A DNA stretch of 64,000 nucleotides from Trogon surrucura (lineage: Eukaryota > Chordata > Aves > Trogoniformes > Trogonidae): contig CM036621.1 of assembly GCA_020746105.1 (NCBI GenBank), positions 47,836,264 to 47,900,263 of the forward strand, read 5' to 3'. The notes below the pieces were generated by a model. It made no database searches. It was not told where the DNA came from and saw nothing but the letters and a program-made list of their open reading frames with translations. The translations under genes were made by a program, and so were the position numbers. Positions within the stretch are counted from its first letter, which is position 1. Each line of letters starts with the position of its first letter. This document shows, in pieces, positions 48,061 to 60,739 of this stretch.

Positions 48061-49771
48061 GATCTGTCTGTCTCGTGTGGGTGGTATGGGTATAGGTGTG
48101 TGCATACATGGCGCGGGGTGGGGGACAACAGATGCAGATTTCATCAAGGCATTGCTTGTAAGAGCTTGATGTAAAGGCTTCGTGTGCCCGAGTATTGCCG
48201 CCCTCCTCTTTTTAACTGTCTCGTCTGCTGAGTGACTGAGATGATTTCTGCTGTTGAGGCTTTATCCTTGAGCGAAAATAAAGAGCAGTTCCTTTGCGGA
48301 GGTCTGGACAGGGGTGTGCGTGTTGTAGACGGGGAAAACCGTAGGACTCATTTGTAGAAGCTTTGTGCAGCTCCCAAAGTGTTCAAGAACAGCAGTTGAC
48401 TTCTAGTAGCCCTTCTTTTGGTGTGACGGCATTAGTGCCTACTGGGGTGGTGGAATACGTGTCCTGGGCATGCTGCAATTAGCCTGAGAAGTGGAAAAAA
48501 TAGCAATGAATTTGGAAATAATGATTTATAAGTAAGATTGTAAGTAGCAGGTTTCTGCTAGAGCTGAAAGCATTTGTGAAAGGGAGAGGAAAGGGCACAC
48601 CCAGTTTTCTGTAGTACAGCCCTTCCCATGCTTACCCCTGGATTCTGACTTGCATAGTCTGATATGTCTCGAAAACCTTACAGCACATGAACAAAGTGGA
48701 ATTTACCCTTGTATGAATGTTACTGCATTGGTTGCAGGTAGCAGGGTTATCAGACTACGGCAACAGGAAAAACTGAGCTGAGTCGGGTTGCATCACTGCT
48801 CAGTGAAGTATTACATGATGGAGCTTGGCACCTGTTTCTTGCTAGCAGCCCATACCTTTCAGAAATGTGAAGTGAAAGAAAAATTCTTGCTTGGTTTGAA
48901 GAGTAAGTCACTTCCTCAACAGGTTAATGTCATCACATGGGGTGTGGCATTTCATAAGATGGCACTAAGATGAAAGTAAAGCTTTTGCTACTGATGTGAT
49001 GATGTAAAAGTCTTGATACTGTCTTTTTAAGGTTTTGCTTTTGCATCACGGTTAGAAAGTGAATGGAGGCTTCTCTTCAAAGTTCACTGGAAGGAGGTAT
49101 TTCTTTTAGGAGACCTCAAAACATATGTACTGTCAGCAAGTGTTTCCATTTTCTATTGCGACTTTAAGATATTTGGCTATAATTTGATCCTCTGCTTTGT
49201 GCCTTCATTTCTATAGACCCAATTTCTTTGTTTGAACGTTTCTTTAGAAGATGTCTTGAGAAGTTGCTAAAATACCAATGTTAGCAAATTGCTCTCAGTT
49301 GATGGGGTTGAGCACACAGTGTCCTGAAGAGGGCTGGTTGTTGGAGGCATAAATTTTTTCAGCAGTTTGGCAGATGGTGCTCTGATTTTAGAATTCTTTT
49401 GGACAAAAGAGTTGCCCAGGGAAGGTGATTAGAGAGGAATTACATGCCAGTAGCTAAAGCACTGCCTTGGGAGGTCCCAACATGGTTCCAGAATCCACCT
49501 TAGACCTTACATAATTGAATGGATCAGTTTTTCCCTACGTATTCCATGTCTACAAACTAGAGATTGCCAAATGAAAGTTTTTGAGGCTGAGTAAGTACGT
49601 TCAAGACTCAAGGTGGACAGATAGTGCAGTGATGGATCTGTGTTAAGATGAGATTTAGTCTTGGGAAAGGGGAGGAGAGAAAGGGACAATTATGCCAACT
49701 CTAATAAACACAAAGTAGTTCACTAAGCTCTGCTGTCTTCCCAAAGGCTGCTCTGGGAAAAGACATAATGA

Positions 49772-49990
49772 TAGAACTGGGAGTCAGGAGATCTGGGTTT
49801 TATTTTCAAGTCTGCCACAATCTTCCTTTGTGGCCCTGGGTCATTTAACCTCTGAAAAATGGGGGAAATGATAGCAGATAATTAACAACCTCACAGGAGC
49901 ATTGAAAATTAATTCATTAATTTTTCTGAACTCATCAGTAGAAGGTGCAATGGAAATGCAAAGTGTTAGGGTATTTTATAAAATTGTGTC
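49772..49990 (+). mobile_element. MIR-family SINE (ancient, amniote-type)
   Basis: The order of segments matches the MIR core and tail: GGGAGTCAGGAGATCTGGGT, AAGTCTGCCACAATC, GTGGCCCTGGGTCATTTAAC, CTCTGAAAAATGGGGGAAAT, GATAATTAACAACCTCACAG, TGAAAATTAATTCATTAATT, and the 3' end GGAAATGCAAAGTGTTAGG. The resemblance is to the reptile/bird MIR1_Amn type. The tRNA-like 5' end is mostly missing. Because MIR activity is very old, a copy this readable in a bird may be under constraint, or is just a better survivor. Confidence 0.82.
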
Positions 49991-51098
49991 TGTTTCTTTC
50001 CCTTTACGTGTGTTTTTTAAAGAGTGTTCTTAAATCCATAGAAGACCTGTGAGGTTCCTTTTGAGAGCCTGCGACAAGGAATGAAACTAGCATTGTAAAA
50101 TCTTTGTATCACTGTAGTATGCAAGTCCTGTGCTATAAATGGAGTAAAACGTGCTCGGAAACCAAAACTGCAGCACACCAAGTTGTGAGTAAGACCATCA
50201 AAAATCTGAGTTTCTGGAAAGGTTTTAATTGTTTCAACTCTAAAATTTATTCAACCAGATCACACTTCTCCTGTTTTATGGTGAGAAACCTGTCCCTGTT
50301 GCTCCCCTTCATGCACACCTTCCAGTATTTTAGTGTCCTAGACCTCACTGATTATGAAAATACTTTTTTTTTCTCGTACTTATTGGATAAGGCTGTTCTT
50401 CGTATCTCGCCTTTTGTGTAGTAGGTGTTCAGTTAGAGTTGTGATGGGCGTATTGCTGCAGGACGAGACATGGGAATAATTTTTTGCATTCAGTGCCTCT
50501 TGCCTTGTGCCTTTATGTCATGATACTGTTTTAAAATTAAAAATCTGAGTAAGTTGGTTTTGCTTGGTCTCACAATGCTAGTAGTTATCTGCTCCCCATT
50601 AGTGTGTTCTTGGCTTCATCTGAGGGATGTACTTGTATGGAATATTACTTAGAGGTAGATTGTTTGAAACTGCTCGAGTTGGCTTAGGTGTGTCCTCTCA
50701 GTTGCTTGTGTGAAGAGTGGTTTTCAGGAAAAAATTTATTTTCCGGGCACAGTCTGTCTTTCATGACCTGAAACAAGTGGAGAACCTATACCGAGTGTGA
50801 CTGGTAGGAGGGTTGTGGAAGGTTGTGTTTTCCAGAAGATGAATGAATGCAGTGAAATCTTAAAAATTCAGGCTCTTTTGTCAGAAGTTCCTAGCTGGAT
50901 TTGAGTGGGCTGCTGAAATCTGCAGTGCCCCAAGCTGGTCACGGGCCCGTTGTCTTCAGAGTTTCAGGGAGCACCACGTTGGTTTTTGTGTTGGTTAAGT
51001 AATCCCTTTTTCTGCTCTGTTAAGATGCACCCATCCATCTCGATGCAAAACAATTTTGTCTTCTCTATTGACACGATTTGTTTTCCATTTATGTCTAG

Positions 51099-51260
51099 GG
51101 AACGTGACTACTAGCACATCTGTGTCTCAGATGGCAAGTGGGATCAGTCTAGTCTCCTTCAACAGCCGCCCGGACGGTATGCATCAGCGCTCTTACTCGG
51201 TCTCCAGTGCAGATCAGTGGAGTGAGGCAACAGTCATTGCAAACTCTGGCATTAGCAGTG
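51099..51260 (+). CDS. AGAP1: AGAP1 internal exon C: Ser-rich linker cassette exon in the PH insert
   Basis: This exon has 162 nt, exactly 54 codons, and starts and ends in phase 1, so skipping it keeps the frame. The acceptor is CCATTTATGTCTAG and the donor is AGCAGTG|GTAAGA. With the last base of exon B it reads GNVTTSTSVSQMASGISLVS, then FNSRPDGMHQRSYSVSSADQ, then WSEATVIANSGISS. The HQRSYSVSSADQWSEAT stretch is diagnostic of the AGAP1/AGAP3 linker, and RSYSVS is a basophilic-kinase/14-3-3-like site by pattern. From memory, human AGAP1 has two main isoforms (857 and 804 residues) that differ by this exon (53 residues). The bird exon appears one codon longer, in the TTSTSVS stretch, and has Gly where I recall Ala in ANSGISS. 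The intron from exon B is 15,379 bp. No later exon is present in the window. Confidence 0.96.
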
Positions 51261-52194
51261 GTAAGAAACCTGGAGCTGGGGTGGGTTATCTGCTTTGGGG
51301 TGAAGGGGGAATTTGGTGGTTTGCTTTTTTAAAAATAAAAATAAAATACAACTCGATGGCATCCGCCTAGATGCCATGTTGGAGGCCAAACTTCTGTCAT
51401 CTGAGAGAAAAAGGAGAAATTAGATAGAGATCAATGCAACACTTTTTCAACAGGAAGAGCTAATGTAATTATAATACTACTTAATTCTAATTTCAGGTAT
51501 GTAACGTAGGTTTCTCACTTGATATTCTTTTTTCTTTACTCCATGTGGTGGGTATTAGCAGTAAATTACCCTCCAGATCTTTTCATCGGCGTGTCCTTTC
51601 TCAGCTGCGCTCTTGCTTTAATGTGTGCACGCTACTGGCATGGTCGTAGTGTTTTCTCTGTGGAGCATTTGACAGCATTAAAAGGAGCAAACACTATTCC
51701 AGATGGTGTTTTGCAATGATGAGATTGTAAGTGTGAGACAGGGATTGTTGTTTTTAAGAGATATGCATGATATTTAGTAACAAAACGGTACGTTGGACCT
51801 CCGCGGGGTGCCTGGGCAAGACAAGAGATATAATGCCCATCACTTAGAGCTGACCGACTGCTAACGCAAATGAGAGCATCCCTGGAGCAGCCATGGTGGG
51901 TGGGCTGGGACTCGGGTGTTTCCATTGTGCTGCGCTGCAGAGGTGGTTCATAGCGGTGAAACATGCATGTCCAAGAGCGTGGAGTTTGATGGACAGTTGG
52001 AGAAACCAACATGTGTGGAACAGAGGGGGAAAAGGAGATGAGTGTGTGAAAGAAGAAGGAACTTGAGAATATGGATAATGGGGAAAAATGTGAATTAGGC
52101 AGGAGAAGAGGGAAGAACAAGCTGGTTTTGGTGGCTGCCTCTAAAACAGTAAGGTTTATAGAGTATGAAAACTATTTCACATGTCCCATATGTA

Positions 52195-52244
52195 TGTGTG
52201 TGTGTGTGTGTTTGTGGCTCGCACTCTCTCTATATATATTTTTT

Positions 52245-52275
<31 letters not shown>

Positions 52276-52276
52276 T
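52195..52276. repeat. (TG)n, then T8-(ATT)n-(TTTA)n microsatellites
   Basis: About seven TG units start at 52195. After a CTCTCTCTATATATAT stretch come a T run, five ATT units and four TTTA units to 52276. It is a compound simple repeat. Confidence 0.9.
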
Positions 52277-54199
52277 TAAATAAGGTTTGAATCTGAGTGT
52301 AGCCCTGATACTGTCTCTGGCTTATTAGGCAGCTTTGGACAGCTTTTCAGTGCCACCTTATGAGTACAGAGGATTTAAAATCACAATCACCTTGGCTCTG
52401 GGTGGAATTTGCTCTCTAGTTCTTGGTTGCCAAAGCACGTGAGCTCTGAGCTTGTGGGCAGTATTTTCAGGAGCGTGATATTTGTGTCGAAACTGCACGG
52501 ATTTTGACCAAGACTTTTCTAAAGCCAGCACCCTTTATTTCAGCCTCCGTTATGGTCAGAGATCCTGCTAAGCAGCGTGATAGAATGTTTCAGCGCTGTT
52601 CTCTTCTGTGTCCACCCAGCTCACCCCTTCCTTTGGAAACTGATTCCCTTTTAGGGCAACTGGCATTTCCTTACACAGATTCCTTTAGACTGAATGGGTT
52701 TCACAGTTAAAGCTCTATATTTCTCTCTCTTTTACCTGAGCTGCTTCATCATTTTAATCCACCCCAATTCTGCTTCCTTTTAAAAAGGTTATACCAAAGT
52801 TTTGGCTTTTTGCACCCTTCTTTTATGCTGTGGCTTTTCAAAGAAAAGTTGGAGAATATTGTGTGTTTGCACTAGAAGGAAGGCAAGTGAAAGACAGGGT
52901 GTAGTCTGTGGTCCATGGCACCTCCACATCCTACAGATGGGTGAGCAGATTCTGTCCCCGTGCTCCTCAGTGCCAGATGCAACAGCTGAGGCTGCGGTAG
53001 AGGAAAATCTTCAAAATGCAGAATTCAATGAGTTCCTAAGAATGGCGTGTCATTATTATGTTGAGAAGTAGAAATATAACCTAAGTTCCTAGCTTTTCCC
53101 TTCCCCTTGACGTTGTGTGGCTCTTTCTGTTTTTGAGATATTTACTGGACTTGTCTTTTGCTCCTGATGCTGCTCTTCAGCTGGTTTTAAATTCTTGGTG
53201 AAGGGAACCTTTTCTCCTACACGAGCTCTGTGCTCCCAAGTATGTGTGGTACCTTTTTCTGACTTGATGTTCATATGTGATTACTTCTGGATCAAAAGAG
53301 ACGACAGCTAGAATTATCTATGAAATATCTATTTTTAAAATGCAGGTGACTAGTGGGTACTTCTGAATAAGCCTGATTTGAATAATTTCTTGCAAAGGTT
53401 CCATTTTTTTTTAAAAAAAAAAGGTTCTTTTATAAATGTGTGCAAAATTGGACCAACAGTGAGCTTTAGGCAACTAAAGGTCAGCAAAAACAGTAGTATT
53501 GTGATAAAACTGCTACAAGAATAATTCATTGCTGTCAGTGTATCATCTTTCAGTGAGCTCATAGATGTATCCTTTATGTTGGCAAGTTGATGCATGAAAA
53601 ACCCTTTTTAATTTCAGGGGTTTTTTTCCTCCATTAGAAGATTTTTGAATTTTAGTCATAAAAAGGTAATACTGTGAAAGCAGCAGGTACGGCGAGAAGC
53701 TAAGCATCTTTTGGAATTCAAATGCCAATGTACTGGAGAATATGCCTGCTTATTGTCACATGGTTTTATTGTAGACAAAATAACATATTGGGATTCAATT
53801 TTTCTCTGCACCTTTTTTTTTCCACATTAAATTAATACTTCGTGTGGCTCCGAAGAACTTTTCAAAGTCTTCCGAACCAGACCTTTGGTTTCCTGGGGCT
53901 TCTGTCTTTCAAGCAGCTGTGAACATCTCCTAATTAGATAAATTACTTTGTAGTGGGCAGAGCCACAAAACAGGAGGTGCTGGTTAAATTAAAGGGGAAA
54001 AATAGAAAAATCCATTCTCTGAAATGGAATGCCCCACTGCTTTATGACTATTACTGTTGTAAGGTTTTACATTTAAGTACCTGAGGTTTAAAATTAAGTG
54101 TCTAATATAATTTGGCACTGGTAACATGAAGCCTGTGACTGCCCTCAGAGAAAATCTAGACAGCTTAGTTCAGTGTTTCAAATTGCTGTCTGCTTGATA

Positions 54200-54715
54200 G
54201 TGAGCGGATCGTGCGACTGGCTCACTATTTAGCTAAATACCACCTGCTGTTCAGCATAATTCTAAATGCAGTAACATATTTGCCTTAAAAACTCAGAAAT
54301 TTAAAAAGACTGTTCCAGCAGCACATGAAAAATTAATTCTTTTTACATTTTTTTTCTTACTCTTGTAAGTACTTGACAGAAGTAATTTTAGCAGCAAGAG
54401 AGAATAAAATCTGGGGGCAGTAAATCCCTGTCCGGGAACCTCTTGTGTAGATTCTTTATGGACCCAGAATTGATCTACATGTCAGATCCTGATGTAGTTT
54501 AAACTGTTTATCACCCTAATGGCTGTAGAGAGACCATGAACATCAACTTATAATCCTCCATGAAAGAAATTGGTGTTTGCAGTCAATGAAGGAGCAGCTT
54601 AGCTTTATTGATAGATTTAGAACAATTACTGCTGCTGCAACTATTGGCCGAGAGGTTTTCCTGGATCGCATTGGAAGCCTGCGATTTTCTTTCCTTTGAT
54701 AAATCTTTCTCTTGA
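54200..54715. promoter_or_regulatory. Possible conserved AT-rich block
   Basis: The block includes ACTATTTAGCTAAATACCAC (imperfect palindrome), CAGCATAATTCTAAATGC, GAAAAATTAATTC, CTTAGCTTTATTGATAG and AGAACAATTACTGC. It is repeat-free apart from a T run near 54347. Support is weak, based on composition and motifs. Confidence 0.2.
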
Positions 54716-57700
54716 TGGATTTTTTTATTTTTTTTTCACCCAGAATTGTCTATAGTTGCTCGCTGCTGGGGAGTAAGAGGGTTGTCTGGTCTCAGGGAAG
54801 CCATTTGTAATCTCGTTGGGTGCTGAAGTTTGGTTCAAGAGTGTGTACCTGCATGTTTCCCCCTCTGCAAATTCAGCTCTTTTATTTCATACATTCTTTC
54901 TGTTCTGCAAATTTTCTTAGGTAGGAAGAGTAAGACTGCTTTAAGAATTGAGGAAGTACTGCTGTGAGGTGTCTCGAACTTGAGTACACAATGCAATTTT
55001 TTCCAACAGAAGAGAGATGAATACTAACTCTTGGTGTTGCTGCTACTAATAAGAGATGGTGCTGTGTGTTCCACAGTCTTCACAATCTGAACTCGGTAGA
55101 CAGATCCTCAAACCTTAGCATCAGAGCTTTTTCCTTCTGATGGAAGAAACCGCAGGGAGCTGTACTGCAAAAATTATGTTCATGAGACTTAACTCACAGA
55201 AGACTGAGGATGTTATTTTCTGCGTGGGGATGAAGAAGTAGGTTGTTCGTTCTCTTTTGAAATGTCAGGTTTTATAGTTTGGCTTCTAAAACTGTGTCCT
55301 GAGACTATCAGAGGGAAGAATTTATTCTTTAAAGTAACAATATGGATCTCTTCTGAAACAGTGCTGCAAACAGTAGTTTGTATGGGACAGGGATTTCTTT
55401 CCTCTGGACTTGTAAATTGTCATTTGAATTCTAGCATGATATAAAATCCTGCAGTAAATCAAATATCTGTTTAAATATCATCCACTTAGGCTTTATCACT
55501 GTACAATTGCTTGTACGGGCCATTTCATCTCAGCTGTAATTTATATAAGTTGTAATACTTGGTGTCTTTTGAGTTTCTAACAGTTTGGTGTTAGGGTTTA
55601 TTAATGGAAAATTGAGTTCTCACTGTGCCACAGGGTATGAGAGGTCATTGGAGTGCTTATGTTAATGCAGACCTTACAAACTCGCCTTACTTTTCCAATC
55701 GTAAGCACACTGAGTGATAAAATGATGGAGTCTTTGGCTATATGTTGAAAAGAGAAAATGGTTCAACTTGCTTCTGACAGTCATAAGACTTTCATTTCAG
55801 AAGTGAACCAGAAAGCGTTATTTGGAGGTGTTGGAATTCAATATTCAAGTTCTTGACTAGGATAAATTCTATCACTTCAAATAGATTTACAGAATTTCAG
55901 AACTGTTTATGTTAAGTGCGTATACATGGTTTAGGTTGGAAGAGCTTTTTCTTCCTTTTCAAAGAAGGAAATTGTTACTGAAAAGCAAATACAAAGTAAT
56001 TTTCTCCTAGTTGCTCTGAAGCTAGTCTTGGGTTTCCTGCAGTTCCTGATACTTAATATTGGAAAATTCGCCATGTTTGAGACAGTGTCTGTGCAGGTAA
56101 TTTACCTTGTCTTTAAGAATAGGAAGGAAAAGAGAACGTTCTTGTACTTTTCATACCCTTTTGTGATCAACAGATAAATTGCTTCTGGCAAGTACTTCCA
56201 GAGGGAAACTTTGTCACTTCAGCAGGATAAACTCCGGTAACAACAACTTATTGTTGCCTTTGCTTTCTGAACAGCCTAACAAACTTTGAGGAAACTTGAG
56301 TTATAAAGTATTATGTTTTAGCAATTTCTGGAAAACTAGCCCCTCTCAGCATAAGGGTGCACACTCAAAAACTTGCAGTATTAAAATTCAGTTGACATTC
56401 TTGACAAGCTCTTCCCTGAAGTACCCCAGTCAACCAGAAATATTAAAAAAATCTATGCAGCAATGTCCTAGGTAGCTGGACTCACACCAGTGTGGTGTCT
56501 GTGCCTTTACTCAGTCAAGAAAAGGAACAGGTAACTGATATTTTCTCAGAATCGCTGTAGCACCTTCCGTCTGGCTAATAACACGTGGCAAAAATTATCC
56601 TGCAGGACTTCAAATTTCAGATTGATTTTAGTTTTTCCAGAGGACGTGCAGTTTTGCAACCTGTGATTCTCAAAAATTATGTAGACACGCAGGGTGGAGT
56701 GATTGCTGTGCGTGGGGTGACAGGTAAGTTCCTTATAATAATAAAAAGGTCTCAAAGTTCATCCTTGATTTCAAAGCAAATTGTGAATTGCTGCTCCTCT
56801 TTCTTGAGAAAGAGGGCAGGAATATGCTTATTGTATTTTCACAAATAGTGAAATTTGCCAAGCTGCCCGAGCAATCTGCCAGCAGCACATCGTTTAGACT
56901 GCGATTTCAGCAGTTTCACTTGTGCGAATTTCATTGTCTCTGAGCATTCCGTATCTCCTTGTGGATCCTCATCATAAGATACGTGAAGTAGAGGTCTTGA
57001 TGCTCTCGTGGAAACAAGACGTTTGCAGCCAGATGTTCTGCTGTATTGTTCTCGTAGTTGTGTCATTCATCATGATGAAGGGGAGGGTACCAAAGGCTAC
57101 CTGATATTTAAATAAGACCCTAGAAGTGGTGGTGCTTCATGCTGCTTTCTAGAACATTTTAAAGCAGGAGGAAGCCATATAATTTCACTGCTTGGCTAGA
57201 AAGTGGAGGTCGGCAAAGAAATCTGATCGTTGTCTGAAAACTTGAGCATTATTCAGGAAAGCATCTTGTTTCCTGAGCCCTACCTGGGCTTGAAGGCAGA
57301 TGGAGAGAGGAAACGTGGCGTTTCCAAGATGTGAGCAGATGCCCTATTTGTCTTCTCACTGAGCTTTCTTCTCCAAAATGGTGTCGGCGTAAGGATGAGC
57401 TCTTTGAAAAGGGGTTCAGAGCGTTAAACTAAATGATGCTTTCTGCCAGTGGTTTTTTTGAAATGTGTTAGCATCTGCTTTTCTTGTTTAAGATCCTCTT
57501 TTTTTGCTCTCTCCCTCCCCATGATTAAAATATAAAGAATTATTGCATTGAGCAATTAAATCCTGTTCCAAGATAGCAAGAAATGTGAACTTACATCTTC
57601 AGATAATTTGACATTGGCAACCTCATGTTCATCTTAATCTTGTTCACAGCCTGAAGTGTCAAATGTCTGTCAGTAAATTGTTTGTGTGACTAAATTAACT

Positions 57701-58258
57701 TTTTGAGTGGAACTATAAAGCTTTGTTTTTTCCCAACATTTACTTATGGATACTTAAATGCATTTTTTGCTTTTAGTTTCACTTAGAATTTAAATTGAAA
57801 CAGGAAAATGTATGGCATGTTCTTTTATAAGAGGACAAAAATATTTTTTTTTCTGCTTACTGACATTGATTAATTTGAGTTGGTTGTCTATCAATGTTCA
57901 ACGAATTGGTGCTTTTTCTGCTGGGTTCAGTTGTCACACCTTCCCCATTTGTCCCGACTCATGAGAAAAAAAGAAACAAACCTCAAACCAAAGCACTTTA
58001 TTTTTATTATAGAGCATAAACTTTAACCTGACAGGATAGTGGAAATGTTCTCTTTATCATGTCTTCAAGCTTGTATCTGGGAGTCGCTCTCCTTTCCTGA
58101 CCTATCCGGCGCAGGGTTAGTGTGTTGCAGGACACTGCTCCTGCTGTTTGACCACCATGGAAAGTCGGTACTTCTCAAGTAAGGAAAGTGGATACCCAGC
58201 ACTGGTACTGGTATCACCAGAGACAGGGGACACTTTTAACTTCAGGTTGCGTTTTAAA

Positions 58259-58305
58259 ATATCTATCTATCTTGTTTATCTATCGTCTATCTATTATCTA
58301 TCTGA
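58259..58305. repeat. Imperfect (TCTA)n microsatellite
   Basis: Ten or so ATCT/TCTA units are broken by TTGTT, CG and TATT. It is simple-sequence DNA. Confidence 0.88.
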
Positions 58306-59989
58306 TCTCCACAGCTGTCTCCTTGTTTAACTTCAGCTGCAAGCTGGTTCTCTGTAGCTGGGATGCTTGACATTTGACAGATACAGCACTTAGAAGCCTG
58401 TAAAATATATTCTGTTCTCCATTTCTCTATTAGTATCTGTCAGAATGGAAGGGTTAATATTCAAGGTGATTGCGCCTTGGTACAAAGTGAATTCTTCATC
58501 AAGGAGGCTGTACTGTAATCTCATTTGTCTAAAAAGATGGTTTAAGCATTCAAAGATTTTTCTTTTTTTTATGTTTGTAGTTCAAGTTTGCTTTAATCTT
58601 AAATGTTTGCACTTTGGAATGAATTCTGCTGTGATGTTTCTTCACAGGTCAGTCACCAGATAGATTGAGACAGGATCTGCTGTGATTGTTTTTCCCAGTA
58701 TCTCAGAAATAAATGTGACCTGTGGTCTTAGACTGCTTAAATAGTGGCCGACACATCAACACGTTGACTGCGTTCGGCAGCAGCAGCAGAGCTGGCTGTT
58801 CAAAGCTGAAGAGCTGCATTTGATGAGAGGATGCCTGTGTGCGTTCAGGAGTGATGTATCTCGATCAAGTATGATTGTGAGGAAATAAGTACGGGAGCCT
58901 GATTCGCACAATATCCTGGAGGAGTTTATGAACTTTGAAAAATAAAGTCGTGTGTACAGAGAATAATACAAATTGAGAGGCACATTCTCAAGTAAACGTA
59001 CAGGAAAGACGTAATACGGCAGGAGCAAAATGTGGCACTTTATAAAATAACAGGGCTTAAAAATTTTGTAAGCCCAATACATTCCATATTTAAGGACTTT
59101 ATAACTAAGTCTTATGGAGGAAAGTAAGTAACCTTCTCAAATCAGTGCACTTTTATTTCTCTTAATTTTTAATCTAAATTATAATAATCTGTATTTATTT
59201 AATAATAATAAAATTCTAAATTTAGATGAAGTTAAGTAATGTTTTAAACACAAAGTTGAGGAAGTAGAGTGTGTGCTACCATTGAAGTAATTCCCCATTT
59301 CAGAATTCCTTCTTTTTATGTCAGTACCTTGGAAGTTGAGATAGATGCTTGTAATAATTAGATTTCTTGTTTAATGAGTGTCCAGAAGCACACTGCTCTG
59401 TTTTGCCAGGACCTGGACAAAGTGTGTGTGCGAGAAACACACAGGATGCTTTTATTTCTTCTCCAGCTTAATGAAGTTTCTGTTCCAATTAACATGAGAG
59501 CAGTTGTCTCATCAGGCATGTGTGTTTGCAGGCTCGGTTTCTTTCCCGTCCAGATCACAGAGCGTGGGGTGCAGGGATGTTGTGTATCCGTTACCTATGG
59601 AATCCAACACTTCAAAGCTTCTTCACAGTGCACACAGTTCAAGGAGTGAGAGAAGCCTCTGTGTTAAATCTGATATGCGACTCCCTTCACAACCTGCTGA
59701 TTGTTGGGGGACAGCTGAAGCGCAGAGACCCGGCCTTCCTGCGGCTGGAAGAGCGTCTCCTTTCAAGTCTCTGGGCCCTTCATTTGTTACAGTTGATCTC
59801 ATCCCTTAATTCAGCGGTGGCGTGTGCCACCCACGGTCCGGGTCGATGAGGAGTATCCGGTTTACAGGTCGCTCTAGGCAGGTGGCTTTTCTGATATGTG
59901 GGTTTTGCAAGAGCAAACGAAGGGCCCTGACTTGACTTAACTAAACTCTCAAAAGAGCTCGTAACAGCGAGTAAGAGTGCTTGATTAAA

Positions 59990-60340
59990 TTTAAAATAAA
60001 TGAATAAAAGTTTGTCAATGACAATTATGTCCTCTGCCGCCTACGAAATGCAGCAAAGACACAGCTTTACATTAAGAACTTTGTTTTTCAGCTATAGGTT
60101 TCAGCGATAAGGTGATGTTTGGACTTGCCTTTGATTAACAGTATCTTTGCGGCTGCTTCCATCGTTTCTTTTCCTTTCTGATGCTGGTGCTCATGGCATA
60201 TGTTAGCAGGAAAGCCCCAGCTTTTTCCTACCTAGCGTGATGCAATTAACTGCCTATTTGGCATATAGCAGTTATTCAGCTTTAATTGGAAAATGTTAAT
60301 AGTGAAAGTGTCTTGATTTTTTCCAAAACACTGCTATTAG
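59990..60340. promoter_or_regulatory. Conserved-looking block
   Basis: The block has TTTGTCAATGACAATTATG, TGCCTTTGATTAACAG, GTGATGCAATTAACTGCC, TATTCAGCTTTAATTGG and AAATGTTAATAGTG. There is no repeat or homopolymer beyond 6 bases for most of its length. It is similar in character to the blocks at 8520 and 32290. Confidence 0.28.
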
Positions 60341-60551
60341 AGCTTGTCACTGAAGTCCTGTGGACTGACAGTGGAGAGTTTCCTAACCTCTTCTCAATTA
60401 CCAGCGAGTGGGTTTGATGCTTGAAGTTATCCACAGGTTATACAGACTGAAGGTTAAAGTACAGGAGTAGAGACAAGAGACGTGGCTCTCTTTCTGGCTC
60501 TGAGCATGTCTTTGAAGAGTCAGTTCTTTTTTTTCTGTCTTATTTTGCCTG

Positions 60552-60689
60552 TCTTTAAATACAAGGTAAATATTTTAGCAGGAAATGGTTCAGTAGGGCA
60601 TACATTCATTATTTTGCTGATCTTGAAATACAAGGTAAATATTTTAGCAGGAAACGCTTCGGTGAGGCATACATTCATTATTTTCCAAG
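60552..60689. repeat. 69-bp tandem duplication (two copies)
   Basis: Unit 1 (60552-60620) and unit 2 (60621-60689) align without gaps at an offset of 69. Shared stretches include AATACAAGGTAAATATTTTA, GCAGGAAA and CATACATTCATTATTTT. Only a handful of positions in the first 64 differ (for example ATGGTTCAGTAGG against ACGCTTCGGTGAG); the last few bases are less alike. It is therefore a fairly recent local duplication. It gives a repeated peptide in both strands' frames that is not a gene. Confidence 0.93.
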
Positions 60690-60739
60690 TGCCTTGAAAC
60701 CTCAAGGCTCTATGTCGAAGCAAAATCTTGTTAAATGAG

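Larger units (their letters stand above)
35720..51098 (+). other. AGAP1: AGAP1 intron between exons B and C
   Basis: The intron is 15,379 bp, from GTAAGA to TGTCTAG. Listed separately: a CR1 at 40061, regulatory-looking sequence at 43790-44370, an exon-like element at 44487, a further block at 47640 and a MIR at 49772. The stretches 35730-40060, 40495-43780, 44880-47630, 48070-49770 and 49990-51090 hold nothing else that I can name: AT-rich single-copy-looking DNA, short A or T runs and chance ORFs. Confidence 0.95.

Noticed and set aside
49440-49515. Second tRNA-derived SINE head (AGTAGCTAAAGCACTGCC ... GGTCCCAACATGGTTCCAGA)
   Set aside because: It looks faintly like A and B boxes but lacks a convincing GGTTCGAATCC core and any recognised tail.
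51632-52120. Minus-strand open frame of 162 codons
   Set aside because: The peptide is low-complexity at its start (Phe/Ser/Pro from a purine-rich plus strand) and resembles no family. It is intronic and antisense to AGAP1.
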